Assembly (NCBI GenBank): GCA_023260655.1
Contig: JALQUU010000001.1
Location: 51,193 to 115,192, forward strand
Direction: 5' to 3'
Length of the DNA: 64,000 bases
DNA from: Paracoccaceae bacterium
GTDB taxonomy: Bacteria > Pseudomonadota > Alphaproteobacteria > Rhodobacterales > Rhodobacteraceae
Shown: piece by piece, positions 1 through 8,326 of the stretch
How the letters are laid out: each line of letters starts with the position of its first letter
Numbering within the stretch: position 1 is the stretch's first letter
Translations under genes and position numbers: made by a program
The notes under the pieces: model-generated
The model's input: the letters and a program-made list of their open reading frames with translations, nothing else
Databases searched by the model: none
Told to the model about the DNA's origin: nothing

Positions 1-375
1 GCGGCCTACGCAGGCCTCGCAGGGCGCCGTGACGATACGGTGATCTGCGCCGTCCACTCCTTCACCCCCCAGCTTCGCGGCCGCCCGCCCCGCCCTTGGC
101 ATGTGGGCATCCTCTATTCGCATCTGGATGAGCGCCTCGCCCTGCCCCTCATCGCCCGGCTCCGGCAGGAGCCCGACCTCTGCATCGGCGACAACGAACC
201 CTATTCCGGCCACCTGCCGGGCGACGCGATTGATCGCCACGCCCTCAAGCCCGGTCGCCCGAATATCCTGATCGAACTTCGCAACGACCTGATCGGCACC
301 CAAGCCGAACAGGTCAAATGGGCCAAACGGCTGGCGCCGATCCTCGAAGAGGTTCTGGCCGCCAGCGGATTTTAA
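1..375 (+). CDS. N-formylglutamate amidohydrolase family protein, 3' end only
   Basis: The reading frame is open from the first base of the window, so the N-terminus lies outside. The visible 124 codons carry the C-terminal part of the family: a Glu/Asn-rich substrate pocket region (CIGDNEPYSG) and the late IELRNDLI segment typical of PF05013 proteins. Members hydrolyse N-formyl-L-glutamate or related N-formyl/N-acyl amino acids, often in histidine degradation. A DUF1244 gene follows after 12 nt, probably co-transcribed. A second, full-length member of the same superfamily lies at 16.2 kb, so the two are unlikely to do the same job. The exact substrate cannot be told from this fragment. Confidence 0.8.
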   Translation, partial: AAYAGLAGRRDDTVICAVHSFTPQLRGRPPRPWHVGILYSHLDERLALPLIARLRQEPDLCIGDNEPYSGHLPGDAIDRHALKPGRPNILIELRNDLIGTQAEQVKWAKRLAPILEEVLAASGF

Positions 376-387
376 AGGAGAACCACC

Positions 388-711
388 ATGGACAAGATCG
401 ACGACCGCACCATGATCGAACTGGAAGCCGCCGCCTTCCGCACGCTCCGCCATCACCTGATGGAAAAGCGCACCGATGCGCAAAACATCGACCTGATGAA
501 TCTGGCAGGCTTCTGCCGCAACTGCCTTGCCCGCTGGGTGCAGGAAGCCGCGAACGAGCGCGGCATCGCCATGGATAAGGAAGAGGCCCGCACGCTCTAT
601 TACGGCATGCCCTATGACGCGTGGAAAGACCTCAAACAGACCGAAGCCGACGCTGCTAAGAAAGCCGCCTTCGAAGTCGCTTTCGCGGAAAACGTCGGCA
701 AGAAGGACTGA
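388..711 (+). CDS. DUF1244 family protein
   Basis: A 107-aa protein of the DUF1244 family (PF06844), small, helical and cytoplasmic, of unknown function. The hallmark is the central segment with FCRNCLARW, placing two cysteines and an Arg-Trp pair around residue 45-52, followed by the conserved YGMPYDAWK block. The start has a good Shine-Dalgarno sequence (AAAGGAG) eight bases upstream. It lies immediately downstream of the N-formylglutamate amidohydrolase gene, which suggests a shared transcript, though the functional link is not known. Confidence 0.85.
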   Translation: MDKIDDRTMIELEAAAFRTLRHHLMEKRTDAQNIDLMNLAGFCRNCLARWVQEAANERGIAMDKEEARTLYYGMPYDAWKDLKQTEADAAKKAAFEVAFAENVGKKD

Positions 712-864
712 GCGCACTTCATGCGACAGCACAGGATATTCTTGCGCGAATTTACAAAAATGCAGGACAGGATTGCGCGATTTGGCGTCATCTCGCCGAA
801 ATAGCAAACCTGTCCCACCCCATATGGCGCATCATAGGTGCAAATTACCTTCTGGAGATGCGCC

Positions 865-1866
865 ATGATCGAGACCCCCTACCTCCTCTTCCTCGGCGAT
901 GCGCCGGATATGCTCGCCGCCAAAGTGGCCATCGGCATCCGTGACTGGCGCCCCGAATACGCCATCGGCCAATACCGCATGGACGGCTGCAACGCCGATC
1001 TGGGCCTGCCGGATCTGAGCCTTGAAGAAGCCAAGGCAAAGGGCGTCAAAACCCTCGTGATCGGCGTGGCCAACCGTGGCGGCATCATCAGCCCCGCATG
1101 GAAAAAGGTGCTCGTTCAGGCGCTCGAAGAGGGCTTCGATCTGGCCTCCGGCCTCCACAACCTCCTGCGCGACGAACCCGACCTGAAAGCCGTGGCCGAA
1201 GCCACCGGCCGCCAATTGCACGACGTACGCGTGCCTTCCGTGCAATACGCGATCGCCAACGGTGTGAAGCGCCGCGGCAAGCGCTGCCTCGCCGTGGGCA
1301 CGGATTGCTCGGTCGGCAAGATGTACACCGCGCTCTGCATGGAGAAAGACATGCGCGAGCGCGGCATGAAAGCCACCTTCCGCGCCACGGGCCAGACGGG
1401 CATCCTGATCACCGGCGGCGGCGTGCCGCTCGATGCCGTGATCGCCGACTTCATGGCGGGTTCCATCGAATATCTCACCCCCGACAATGATGCCGATCAC
1501 TGGGATCTCATCGAAGGTCAGGGCTCGCTCTTCCACGTCTCCTATTCCGGCGTGACCCTCGCGCTCGTGCATGGCGGCCAGCCGGATGCGCTCGTCGTCT
1601 GCCACGAACCGACCCGCCCCCATATGCGCGGCCTGCCGGGTTACAAACTCCCGACGCTGGAACAAGTACGCGATATGGCACTGGCACTCGCGCGCGTCGC
1701 CAATCCGGCAGCGCAAGTGATCGGTTATTCGATCAACACCCAGCACATGAAAGAAGACGAGGCCCGCGCCTATCTGGCGGAGATCGAACGCACCCTCGGC
1801 CTGCCCGCCACCGACCCCTATCGTTTTGGCGCCGGAAAGCTGGTAGACGCCTTGGCAACACTCTGA
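865..1866 (+). CDS. dgcN: D-glutamate N-acetyltransferase DgcN (DUF1611 family)
   Basis: A 333-aa DUF1611 protein. A P-loop-like motif GTDCSVGK lies near residue 156 and is typical of the family. The family contains DgcN, which N-acetylates D-glutamate as the first step of a D-amino acid catabolic route; the next gene encodes the matching racemase DgcA, so the assignment rests on both sequence and pairing. The ORF track begins at a GTG 27 nt upstream, but the ATG at 865 has GGAG 4-8 nt before it and gives the normal family N-terminus (MIETPYLLFLG). Expected to be cytoplasmic. About 150 nt upstream is non-coding and may hold the promoter. If not DgcN, it would still be a DUF1611 protein. Confidence 0.8.
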   Translation: MIETPYLLFLGDAPDMLAAKVAIGIRDWRPEYAIGQYRMDGCNADLGLPDLSLEEAKAKGVKTLVIGVANRGGIISPAWKKVLVQALEEGFDLASGLHNLLRDEPDLKAVAEATGRQLHDVRVPSVQYAIANGVKRRGKRCLAVGTDCSVGKMYTALCMEKDMRERGMKATFRATGQTGILITGGGVPLDAVIADFMAGSIEYLTPDNDADHWDLIEGQGSLFHVSYSGVTLALVHGGQPDALVVCHEPTRPHMRGLPGYKLPTLEQVRDMALALARVANPAAQVIGYSINTQHMKEDEARAYLAEIERTLGLPATDPYRFGAGKLVDALATL

Positions 1867-1873
1867 GGACAGA

Positions 1874-1924
1874 GCGAGGGGCGCTGCCCCTCGCGCTCCC
1901 CGGGATATTTAGACCAATATGAAA
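1874..1924 (+). repeat. GGATATTT-core intergenic repeat, copy 1
   Basis: A short hairpin (GCGAGGGGC-GCT-GCCCCTCGC) is followed by CCCCGGGATATTTAGACCAATATGAAAG. The same order, a G/C-rich hairpin then C-run, GGATATTT, CCAATATGAAAG, recurs near 38.7 and 59.0 kb, and in inverted form near 18.5 kb. In this copy the ATG inside CCAATATGAAAG is the start codon of dgcA. Confidence 0.7.
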
Positions 1925-2896
1925 GACACAATACAGCTTTCCGTTACCCGCGACGTTTTCAAACTGGCTCAGGTTTTCACGATTTCCCGTGGCAGCCGCA
2001 CCGAAGCCTATGTTCTCACCGTCGCCGTGACAGATAGCGGCGTGACAGGGTTCGGCGAATGCGTGCCTTATGCGCGCTATGGCGAGACGCTGGAAAGCGT
2101 GGGAGAAGAGATCCGCTCTTTGCCGTCTGTATTCGATCGCGCGTCCTTGCAGGGTTTGCTGCCCGCAGGTGCCGCTCGCAATGCCGTGGATTGCGCCTTG
2201 TGGGATCTGGAGGCGAAGCGCGCCGGAAAGCGGGTGTGGGAGCTGGCCGGGTTGCCTACGCCGAAGCCCGAGATTACCGCCTATACGCTGTCGCTGGCTG
2301 CGCCCGAAGAGATGGAAGCGCAGGCGGCAAAGAACGCGTTCCGCCCGCTTCTGAAGATCAAGCTCGGCACGCCTGATGATATGCCCCGCCTCGAAGCGGT
2401 GCGCAGGGGCGCGCCGCAGTCCAGGATTATTGTCGACGCGAACGAAGGCTGGAGCGCGGAGGTCTACGCCGATCTCGCGCCGCACCTGGTGCGGATGGGC
2501 GTGGCCCTTGTGGAACAACCCTTGCCTGCATCGCAAGACGAGGCGCTCCTCGGCATGGCGCGCCCCTTACCCGTTTGCGCCGATGAAAGCTGCCATGACC
2601 GCGCCTCGCTCGCGGCACTGAAAGGCAAGTATGACGTGATCAACATCAAGCTCGACAAGACTGGCGGTTTGACCGAGGCGCTGCTCTTGCGCGAAGCGGC
2701 TTTGGCAGAAGGCTACAAGGTGATGGTGGGCTGCATGGTCGGCTCGTCGCTGGCCATGGCCCCTGCCGTTCTCGTCGCACAAGGGGCGATGGTCACCGAT
2801 CTCGACGGCCCGCTGTTGCTTGGCGAAGATCGCGCCGCACCGCTCCATTACGATGCGGCAGGTGTGCATCCGCCAACGCCTGCGCTCTGGGGCTGA
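1919..2896 (+). CDS. dgcA: N-acetyl-D-glutamate racemase DgcA (enolase superfamily, dipeptide-epimerase-like)
   Basis: A 325-aa member of the muconate-lactonising-enzyme/dipeptide epimerase branch of the enolase superfamily. The catalytic set is visible: KIK (K146/K148), the metal ligands DANEGW (about 173), a Glu in LVEQPL (about 199), CADESCHD, and the second-face lysine in IKLDKTGG. Paired with dgcN, it should racemise N-acetyl-D-Glu to the L form so that a deacylase can yield L-Glu. The gene starts inside an intergenic repeat and has no clear Shine-Dalgarno sequence, so its translation may be weak or leader-dependent. A dipeptide epimerase for murein peptides is the main alternative. Confidence 0.8.
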   Translation: MKDTIQLSVTRDVFKLAQVFTISRGSRTEAYVLTVAVTDSGVTGFGECVPYARYGETLESVGEEIRSLPSVFDRASLQGLLPAGAARNAVDCALWDLEAKRAGKRVWELAGLPTPKPEITAYTLSLAAPEEMEAQAAKNAFRPLLKIKLGTPDDMPRLEAVRRGAPQSRIIVDANEGWSAEVYADLAPHLVRMGVALVEQPLPASQDEALLGMARPLPVCADESCHDRASLAALKGKYDVINIKLDKTGGLTEALLLREAALAEGYKVMVGCMVGSSLAMAPAVLVAQGAMVTDLDGPLLLGEDRAAPLHYDAAGVHPPTPALWG

Positions 2897-3304
2897 TCAG
2901 CGGATCACATGCACCGCGCAAGGCGCATGGCGCAACACATTGGTCGCCGTCGAACCGATCAGGATGTTCTGCACGCCCGGGCGGTGCGAGGCCACCACGA
3001 TGCAGCCAACGTCGTGATGCGCGGCCCAGTCGGAAATCGTGCGGCCCGCATGACCTTCCACCACCTGCACTTCGGCATTTGAAAGCCCCTCCGTGATCTT
3101 GGAGAGCTGGGCGATCAGCTCGGCGCGCGCCTCTTCCTTGAAGTTCGCCGGAAGGTATCCGGCCACATAGCCCGGAACAGACTCCTGAACGTGCAGGAGC
3201 GTTATCCGCCCCTCTGCCCCGGCTAGGGCTTTGCCAACTTCGAGCGCCTGTTTCGTGTTGCGATCGGCCTCGAAACTGACGGGGATAAGAACATGGTGAT
3301 ACAT
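2897..3304 (-). CDS. Universal stress protein (UspA family)
   Basis: A single-domain UspA-type protein of 135 aa. It begins with the typical first strand (YHHVLIPV) and ends with the nucleotide-binding loop region (IGSTATNVLRHAPCAV). USPs bind ATP or other nucleotides and help survival during growth arrest and stress; the precise role here is unknown. The ORF track gives a longer start, but the ATG at 3304 follows a near-perfect AGGAGG and removes an unconserved 11-residue tail. It is tail-to-tail with dgcA (adjacent stop codons) and is transcribed divergently from the beta-barrel gene at 3448, with a CtrA-type box between the two. Confidence 0.9.
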   Translation of the reverse strand: MYHHVLIPVSFEADRNTKQALEVGKALAGAEGRITLLHVQESVPGYVAGYLPANFKEEARAELIAQLSKITEGLSNAEVQVVEGHAGRTISDWAAHHDVGCIVVASHRPGVQNILIGSTATNVLRHAPCAVHVIR

Positions 3305-3392
3305 CTGGCCCTCCTGACCGGTTTCGACGTGAGCCATAACAGCGTTCGAAGGGACACACCTTGATGCAGGTCAGCTTCCTGCCGCGGCCTCG

Positions 3393-3407
3393 TTAACGCT
3401 TGGTTAA
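3393..3407. promoter_or_regulatory. CtrA-type box TTAA-N7-TTAA
   Basis: TTAACGCTTGGTTAA is an exact match to the TTAA-N7-TTAA recognition site of the cell-cycle/motility regulator CtrA of alphaproteobacteria. It lies 41 nt before the start of the outer-membrane protein gene and about 90 nt before the divergent universal stress protein gene. Binding is inferred only. Confidence 0.5.
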
Positions 3408-3447
3408 GCAATCGCCGTCAAACCAAAGGCGTCTCCGGAGGCCTCAG

Positions 3448-4062
3448 ATGCATCGACCCATTGCGTTTCTTGTTGCTCTTACCACCTCCTGCCTTCCAGC
3501 CGAGGCAAACCCCTGGCCGCGCGAAAAGGGCACCTTATTCGGAACACTGAGCCAGGATGCAGCCCACTATACCTCGCTCTACCTCGATCTCGGGATCACA
3601 GCGCGAACCTCGCTTACCCTCGAAGCCGGGAATGATGGCGCGCAGAGGAAGGCCTTGCTCTTTCTCCGCCATGCCTTGCCGCTCAAAGGCAAAACCGCCG
3701 CGCTCGAAATCGGAGCGGGGCTCGAAGGCGCCCAGCCCGTCTTTTCCGCCGGTTTTTCCATCGGGCGCGGTGTGGCTTTTGGCAAGCGCTCGGGCTGGAT
3801 CAGCGCTGATGCGCGCGGCTTCTTCGACATAAGCGGGCGCATCGAGCGGGCCACTTTGGGCCTCACTCTCGGCCAGCATCACGGCAGCCGCGTGATGTCC
3901 ATCGCGCAGATCAATTCCGAGGCCTCGATAACCGGCATCAACGCCGTATTGGCCACCTCTCTCGTCTGGGAATTCAAACCGGGCTTCCACACCGAACTCG
4001 GTGCCGAAATCGGCACGAGCGCGGCACAGAAAGCGAAACTGGGGATCTGGTTCAGCTTTTGA
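3448..4062 (+). CDS. Putative outer-membrane beta-barrel protein, unknown function
   Basis: A 204-aa exported protein that I do not recognise beyond its architecture. It opens with a Sec signal peptide (MHRPIAFLVALTTSCLPAEA, likely cleaved before NPWP). The mature part is made of alternating amphipathic strands and ends in WFSF, the terminal aromatic residue used by the BAM complex. The start at 3448 is preferred to the ORF-track start at 3400 because it is preceded by CCGGAGG and begins the signal peptide directly. Strand count suggests a small barrel of about 8-12 strands. A CtrA-type box upstream hints at cell-cycle or motility-linked expression. Confidence 0.6.
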   Translation: MHRPIAFLVALTTSCLPAEANPWPREKGTLFGTLSQDAAHYTSLYLDLGITARTSLTLEAGNDGAQRKALLFLRHALPLKGKTAALEIGAGLEGAQPVFSAGFSIGRGVAFGKRSGWISADARGFFDISGRIERATLGLTLGQHHGSRVMSIAQINSEASITGINAVLATSLVWEFKPGFHTELGAEIGTSAAQKAKLGIWFSF

Positions 4063-4098
4063 AATGGCATTTTTCCGAGGCCCCGATAGGCTTCGCGC

Positions 4099-4599
4099 AT
4101 GAGCAAAGAACCCGTCTCTCCTATCCGCACCACGGACGCAGAAGCCCTAGAAACCGCACGGCACCTCCTCGCAGAAGCGCGCCATGCGGCGCTTGGTGTG
4201 ATCAACCCCGAAACCCAAGGCCCGATGGTCACCCGCGTTGCTATAGGCCTCGCCGAGGATGGCACACCGATCACCTTCGTCTCGGATCTTTCTGCCCACA
4301 GCCGCGCGCTCCGGGCCAATCCGAAAGCCTCGCTCCTGATCGGCGAGCCGGGCGCGAAGGGCGATCCGCTAAACCATCCCCGCCTCACTCTCCTCGCCAC
4401 TGCCGAGGAAGTCCTGCGCAGCGGTGCCGAGCATGACGCGCTGGCACGGCTCTGGCTCCGCGATCACCCCAAAGCCAAGCTTTACATCGGCTTCGGGGAT
4501 TTCTGCTTCTTCCGGTTCCGTCTTTCGGCGATCCACCTGAACGGTGGCTTCGGCAAGGCCTACAGGCTCGGCCCTGTCGATTTGGGGCTCAGGGCTTAA
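4099..4599 (+). CDS. Pyridoxamine 5'-phosphate oxidase-like FMN split-barrel protein (HugZ-like)
   Basis: A 166-aa protein of the PNPOx-like split-barrel fold. The N-terminal helix ETARHLLAEARHAALG leads into the first strands, and conserved patches include TFVSDLSAHSRAL and RLTLLATAEEV. Proteins of this type bind FMN, F420 or haem; the HugZ subgroup takes part in haem handling, and the match here is to that broad group rather than to a proven haem oxygenase. The gene stands alone on the plus strand and overlaps the 3' end of the convergent beta-helix gene by 4 nt. Confidence 0.75.
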   Translation: MSKEPVSPIRTTDAEALETARHLLAEARHAALGVINPETQGPMVTRVAIGLAEDGTPITFVSDLSAHSRALRANPKASLLIGEPGAKGDPLNHPRLTLLATAEEVLRSGAEHDALARLWLRDHPKAKLYIGFGDFCFFRFRLSAIHLNGGFGKAYRLGPVDLGLRA

Positions 4600-6881
4600 T
4601 TGTCAATCCGCGCCGTCACTGTCAGCGTGCCCTTCACCGCCTGCGGCCAATGCAGCGTCGCCGAACGCCCGCCGCTGCCCTGCTCGGTTTCCACATAGGG
4701 CTGCTCCCAGATCACCGCATTCGACGACGATCGCAGCGCACCCCGCGCCACCACGGCCTCCACGTTCCGCACCCGCCCACCGAAGGGCAGAAGCCCGTTC
4801 GTTTCGAGCGTCCACGTGGTCGCCGCCGTATTCACTGAAAGCGTCAGCGCCCTCGGGTTCTCGATCATCGAGGACACGCCATTGAAGCTGTTCCCCTTGA
4901 TCCAGACGTTCCGGCAGCGCGACCAATCGAGATCGGCGAAAGTCGTGTCCACGCTCTCCACCCGGTCGATCCCGTTACCGATGGTGCGGAACGTATTGCC
5001 CGTCACGCAGAGCCCCTGCAGGAAGTGGCCCGGCCCATAGGGTTTCACCACGATGAAGGTGAACCACGGCACGGTATGACCGCATTGGAATACGTTCTGC
5101 GAAACGGTCTGCCCCGCGAAGGAATATTCTGAATTGTAATCCGGAGCCTGATCGTGCTCGTTCGTCCATTCGATGAAGCAATTGTCGATTTAATTGCCAA
5201 CGATGGAGTTGCGGCAATTGCTCTGGGTGATGATCAGGCCACCAAGCCGCACACCCTGCCCCGTCGCATCGCCCTGAAACCAGTGGTTCCCCGCGAAAAG
5301 GTTCGACGAACCGCCGATCACCGCGAAATGGCGGTGCTGGGTGATCCGGTTGTCGCGGATTTTCACATCATTGCCATTGGTGTTGAGCGCGATGGTCTTG
5401 CGATCTTGCGCGGCGATATTCGATTCCGGTGACAGGAACTGGTTGCGATCCACCAGCATCCCTTGGCAGCCCTGCCCATGGCTCGAAATCGCACGGTCTT
5501 TCGGGTCTCCGAACACGCAATCGCACACCTGGAAAGTCAGTCCAGCCGGTGCCATCAGGATGCAGCTTGCGCGCGCCGAGCAGTTGAACTCGATATCCGA
5601 GATGATGAGCTTCGAGATCTTCTCGAACCCCGAGAAATCGAGCACGTATTTGAAGCGTCGGAAGGTGTAGATCTGCGTGCCTGCCGCATCGTAAAGCGGT
5701 TGCGAAAGCTCGATTTCCTGCGTCGCCACGTTCTTCGAGCGCACATAAACCTCGCGCCCCACACCCGCCGCCGTCACGAGCGAGCCCACCGGAATATTCG
5801 CCACATTGGCCACGTTCGACAGTTTGTAGGGCGAGGACACCGAATAGAACGCTTGGCTCGTCACCACCGTATCATCCCAGTCCGACCCGTTCTCCACATA
5901 GAACTGGCCGTTCCAGATCACGCTGCGCTGCGCATATTCGGTGCGGTTCGGCACCGCCGCCGCCATGTCGATCGGCTCGCTCACATTGATCCGCCGCCCG
6001 CAGAGATCGAGGCTCTCGTGATCCGAGGCATTGTTCAGGCATTGCCACGCCTTCTTGAACGCCAAAACCTCGTCGCCAAAGGCATCGATGTAGGCCACGA
6101 GGTGGAAATCCTGCGCCAGCGACAAGACCCGCGCCGTCGGCATGGAAAGTCGGCCTTCGAAGCGCACATGGTTCTGCATGGTCAGGTCGGAATTGAGGAA
6201 GAACGTCCCCGAAGGCACCACCACAGTCCGCCCGCCCGCAGCCGCATCCGCGGCTTGAAATGCGGCCGTGTCATCGGTCACGCCGTCACCCGCAGCCCCG
6301 AAATCGCGCACATCCACCGTGCCCATCATATCGGGCACGAAAATGCCCGTGACGTCCTCGATCTCGATATCGTCTACTCGCACCGTGCCGCCGGTCTGGC
6401 CCGTCAGGTCGATGCCGAAATGGCCGTAGATCGCCGAGCGGCCCCACTCCATGGTCACGCCGCCGCGCGCGCCTGTCCCGACGATCGCCGAAACCTCAAC
6501 CACTTGGCCATAGGTCGGGATCTGCACTTCTGCCCCCGCCGTCACCACACCCGCAATCGCCGCACCACCCGGCCCAGCCGCAAAGGCCGCGATCCGCACT
6601 TTGGGCAGCGCCCCCGCAACGGCCTTCACCCGTGCCGTCACCCGCAGGTAGCACCCCGGCAGGATCGGGGTCTGCCCCTTGTAGCTCAGTTTCTGCGTCG
6701 CGCTCGTCTTGGTCAGTTCCAGACAGCCGCCGAAATCCTGATCCGCCGGAACAAATGCCGCGTTCCCCACATTCGCATAGCTGTCCGACCCCGCCACGCC
6801 GTCCCCGCTCGACCATTGCGACAGCCCCGCCGAAAACGGCGCCGGAGTGAACAGAATACCGTCAGTGATCGCCTTGTTCAT
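4596..6881 (-). pseudogene. Right-handed beta-helix (GH28-related/pectate-lyase-like) protein interrupted by in-frame TAA
   Basis: Read through the stop, this is a 761-residue protein. It has an N-terminal carbohydrate-binding-like beta-sandwich (about residues 10-190), a pectate-lyase_3-type opening (VRDFGAAGDGVTDDTAAF, about 200), and a long parallel beta-helix. Codon 564 is TAA (5190-5192); the frame continues directly as IDNCFIEWTNEHD and runs to a normal end at 4596, and both halves look like one protein. CAA (Gln) to TAA is the simplest origin. The start at 6881 follows AAAGGGG, and there is no signal peptide. The substrate is unknown; related proteins act on polysaccharides or are phage-tail-like. 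Either a recent pseudogene or a base error. Confidence 0.75.
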
Positions 6882-6979
6882 GAAAACCCCTTTCACGCGC
6901 AGCGCCCAATTGCGCCGTTCGCCTCGGGGTAGTCAGGTTTTGTTAACCTGCCGTCAGACCAGCGCGCGCAGGGCCCGCG

Positions 6980-7375
6980 TCAAGCCGCAGGTGGCGGCGC
7001 GGGGATCAACTGCACCGCATCCACTTTCCAGCCGCCCTCGCCTTGGATCATCTTGTAATCGAGATGGAAAAGCCGCCCCTCCGCGTCGATCACTTCCACC
7101 CGCTGCCAGAGCGACCCCGCGATCTCCCGCAAATCGAGCATCCGGAAACTCTGGAACCGCCAAACCATCGGGTAGCCATTGCGCACCATCGTGCCGAAAT
7201 TCTCGGCCGATCCGAAAATCCCCTGAATGCCGGGGCTCGCATGCTCGAACGCGCCCACGAAATCGTCCCGCGCGAAATCGCCGAACTGATCGGCGATCAC
7301 CGCACCGATTTCGGCCTCCTGCGCGGCAGCAGGCAGGGGCAACAACATCAGCAGGGAAAAAAGAAAAGGGCTCAT
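6980..7375 (-). CDS. DUF4864 domain-containing exported protein
   Basis: A 131-aa protein with a clear signal peptide (MSPFLFSLLMLLPLPAAAQ, cleavage after AAA or AQ). The mature domain fits DUF4864 (PF16156), a small cystatin/NTF2-like fold: the helical start IADQFGDFARDDFVGAFEHASPG is followed by strands ending in GWKVDAVQL. Periplasmic, function unknown. It sits 37 nt downstream of the DUF1523 gene on the same strand, so it may belong to the end of the large minus-strand operon. No strong ribosome-binding site is seen before the ATG. Confidence 0.7.
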   Translation of the reverse strand: MSPFLFSLLMLLPLPAAAQEAEIGAVIADQFGDFARDDFVGAFEHASPGIQGIFGSAENFGTMVRNGYPMVWRFQSFRMLDLREIAGSLWQRVEVIDAEGRLFHLDYKMIQGEGGWKVDAVQLIPAPPPAA

Positions 7376-7411
7376 AAGCCAAAGCTAATGCGTCCTGCCC
7401 TCAATACAAGT

Positions 7412-8047
7412 TCACTTCCGCTTGAAGAAGCGCCCCAAACGGCTCGTCGTCCCAGAAATGGAGTCGCCTGCCGCGTCAAAAGCCTCTTCCACATCCTCGA
7501 TCACCGGATCGATCCGCTTCATCCGGAACCGGATCCAGCGCACCCGAACACCCCAGATGAGCGCCGCAAGGAAAGTCAGGAGCACGATGTTGAACCACGG
7601 AATGATCCGCACATCCGGCCCCTCCACGGGCCAGACCTCCACCGCATTCGGAAAGATCGTCAGATACTCATTCCGCCAGCCATAGTGGCGCACCACAGCC
7701 CATTGCGGGTCCGCCGCCGTGGATTTCAAATCCCCCGCTTCCGCCTGCAAATTCGCCGTATCGAACTTGAAATAGGGCGGCCATCCCCAGCCCGTATCCT
7801 CGTTGCGATAGACCATGATCCGGTCATCCGCGCGCTTAGCCTGAATGAAGAACACATCGCGGTTCACCGAGGTGCCATCTGTGCCCACATCCGCCGGCGC
7901 CCAGAAAATCGAGTTCTCCCCGAAATCGATCCGCTTCGAATAGGTATCGGTGATCCGCACGATATCATGCTGCGGCAGGGTGTAATGCAGCCAGCCCGCC
8001 AACAGCAGCCAGACCAAACCCCAGAACGTCCATTTTACATAGCGCAT
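7412..8047 (-). CDS. DUF1523 family membrane protein
   Basis: A 211-aa protein with one transmembrane helix at each end: residues about 6-22 (WTFWGLVWLLLAGWL) and about 157-175 (WFNIVLLTFLAALIWGV). The roughly 130-residue loop between them, with HDIVRITDTYSKRIDFGEN, probably faces the periplasm; this is the DUF1523 pattern. Starting at 8047 places GAGGA nine bases upstream and drops five extra residues of the track ORF. It follows the 88-aa membrane protein gene by 11 nt, so it is probably the last or second-last gene of the AAA ATPase operon. Function unknown. Confidence 0.75.
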   Translation of the reverse strand: MRYVKWTFWGLVWLLLAGWLHYTLPQHDIVRITDTYSKRIDFGENSIFWAPADVGTDGTSVNRDVFFIQAKRADDRIMVYRNEDTGWGWPPYFKFDTANLQAEAGDLKSTAADPQWAVVRHYGWRNEYLTIFPNAVEVWPVEGPDVRIIPWFNIVLLTFLAALIWGVRVRWIRFRMKRIDPVIEDVEEAFDAAGDSISGTTSRLGRFFKRK

Positions 8048-8058
8048 CGCAGCAGTCC

Positions 8059-8325
8059 TCACGTGTAATTCGTAATATAGATGATCGTGCCGATCACGAT
8101 CACCGGAATGAAATAGACAAGCAGGATCAGCTTGTGGCGCAGCGAGCGCTCATAGGCTTCCATCCCCTCGCGGATAAAGGCGCTCCGGTCGCCCTCCCGC
8201 TTTTCCTCGTCCCATTGCAGCTTCAGCTTCCCCCGCCGCACCGAGCGGGAATAAATCGAGATCCCCAGATAGACCACACTGAGAAAGAGAAAGCCGAAGA
8301 CCACCAATCGAACCAAAGCTATCAT
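8059..8325 (-). CDS. Small two-helix membrane protein, unknown
   Basis: An 88-aa protein with two predicted transmembrane helices (about residues 3-22 and 64-82) separated by a charged stretch (RRGKLKLQWDEEKREGDRSAF), so both termini probably lie on the same side of the inner membrane. The ATG at 8325 is preceded by GGAGG and sits one base after the stop of the upstream 475-aa gene, which argues for translational coupling. No family recognised. The neighbours are all in the same minus-strand operon. Confidence 0.65.
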   Translation of the reverse strand: MIALVRLVVFGFLFLSVVYLGISIYSRSVRRGKLKLQWDEEKREGDRSAFIREGMEAYERSLRHKLILLVYFIPVIVIGTIIYITNYT

Positions 8326-8326
8326 C

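Noticed and set aside
5463-6932. 489-aa plus-strand ORF
   Set aside because: Arg/His-rich antisense shadow of the beta-helix gene.
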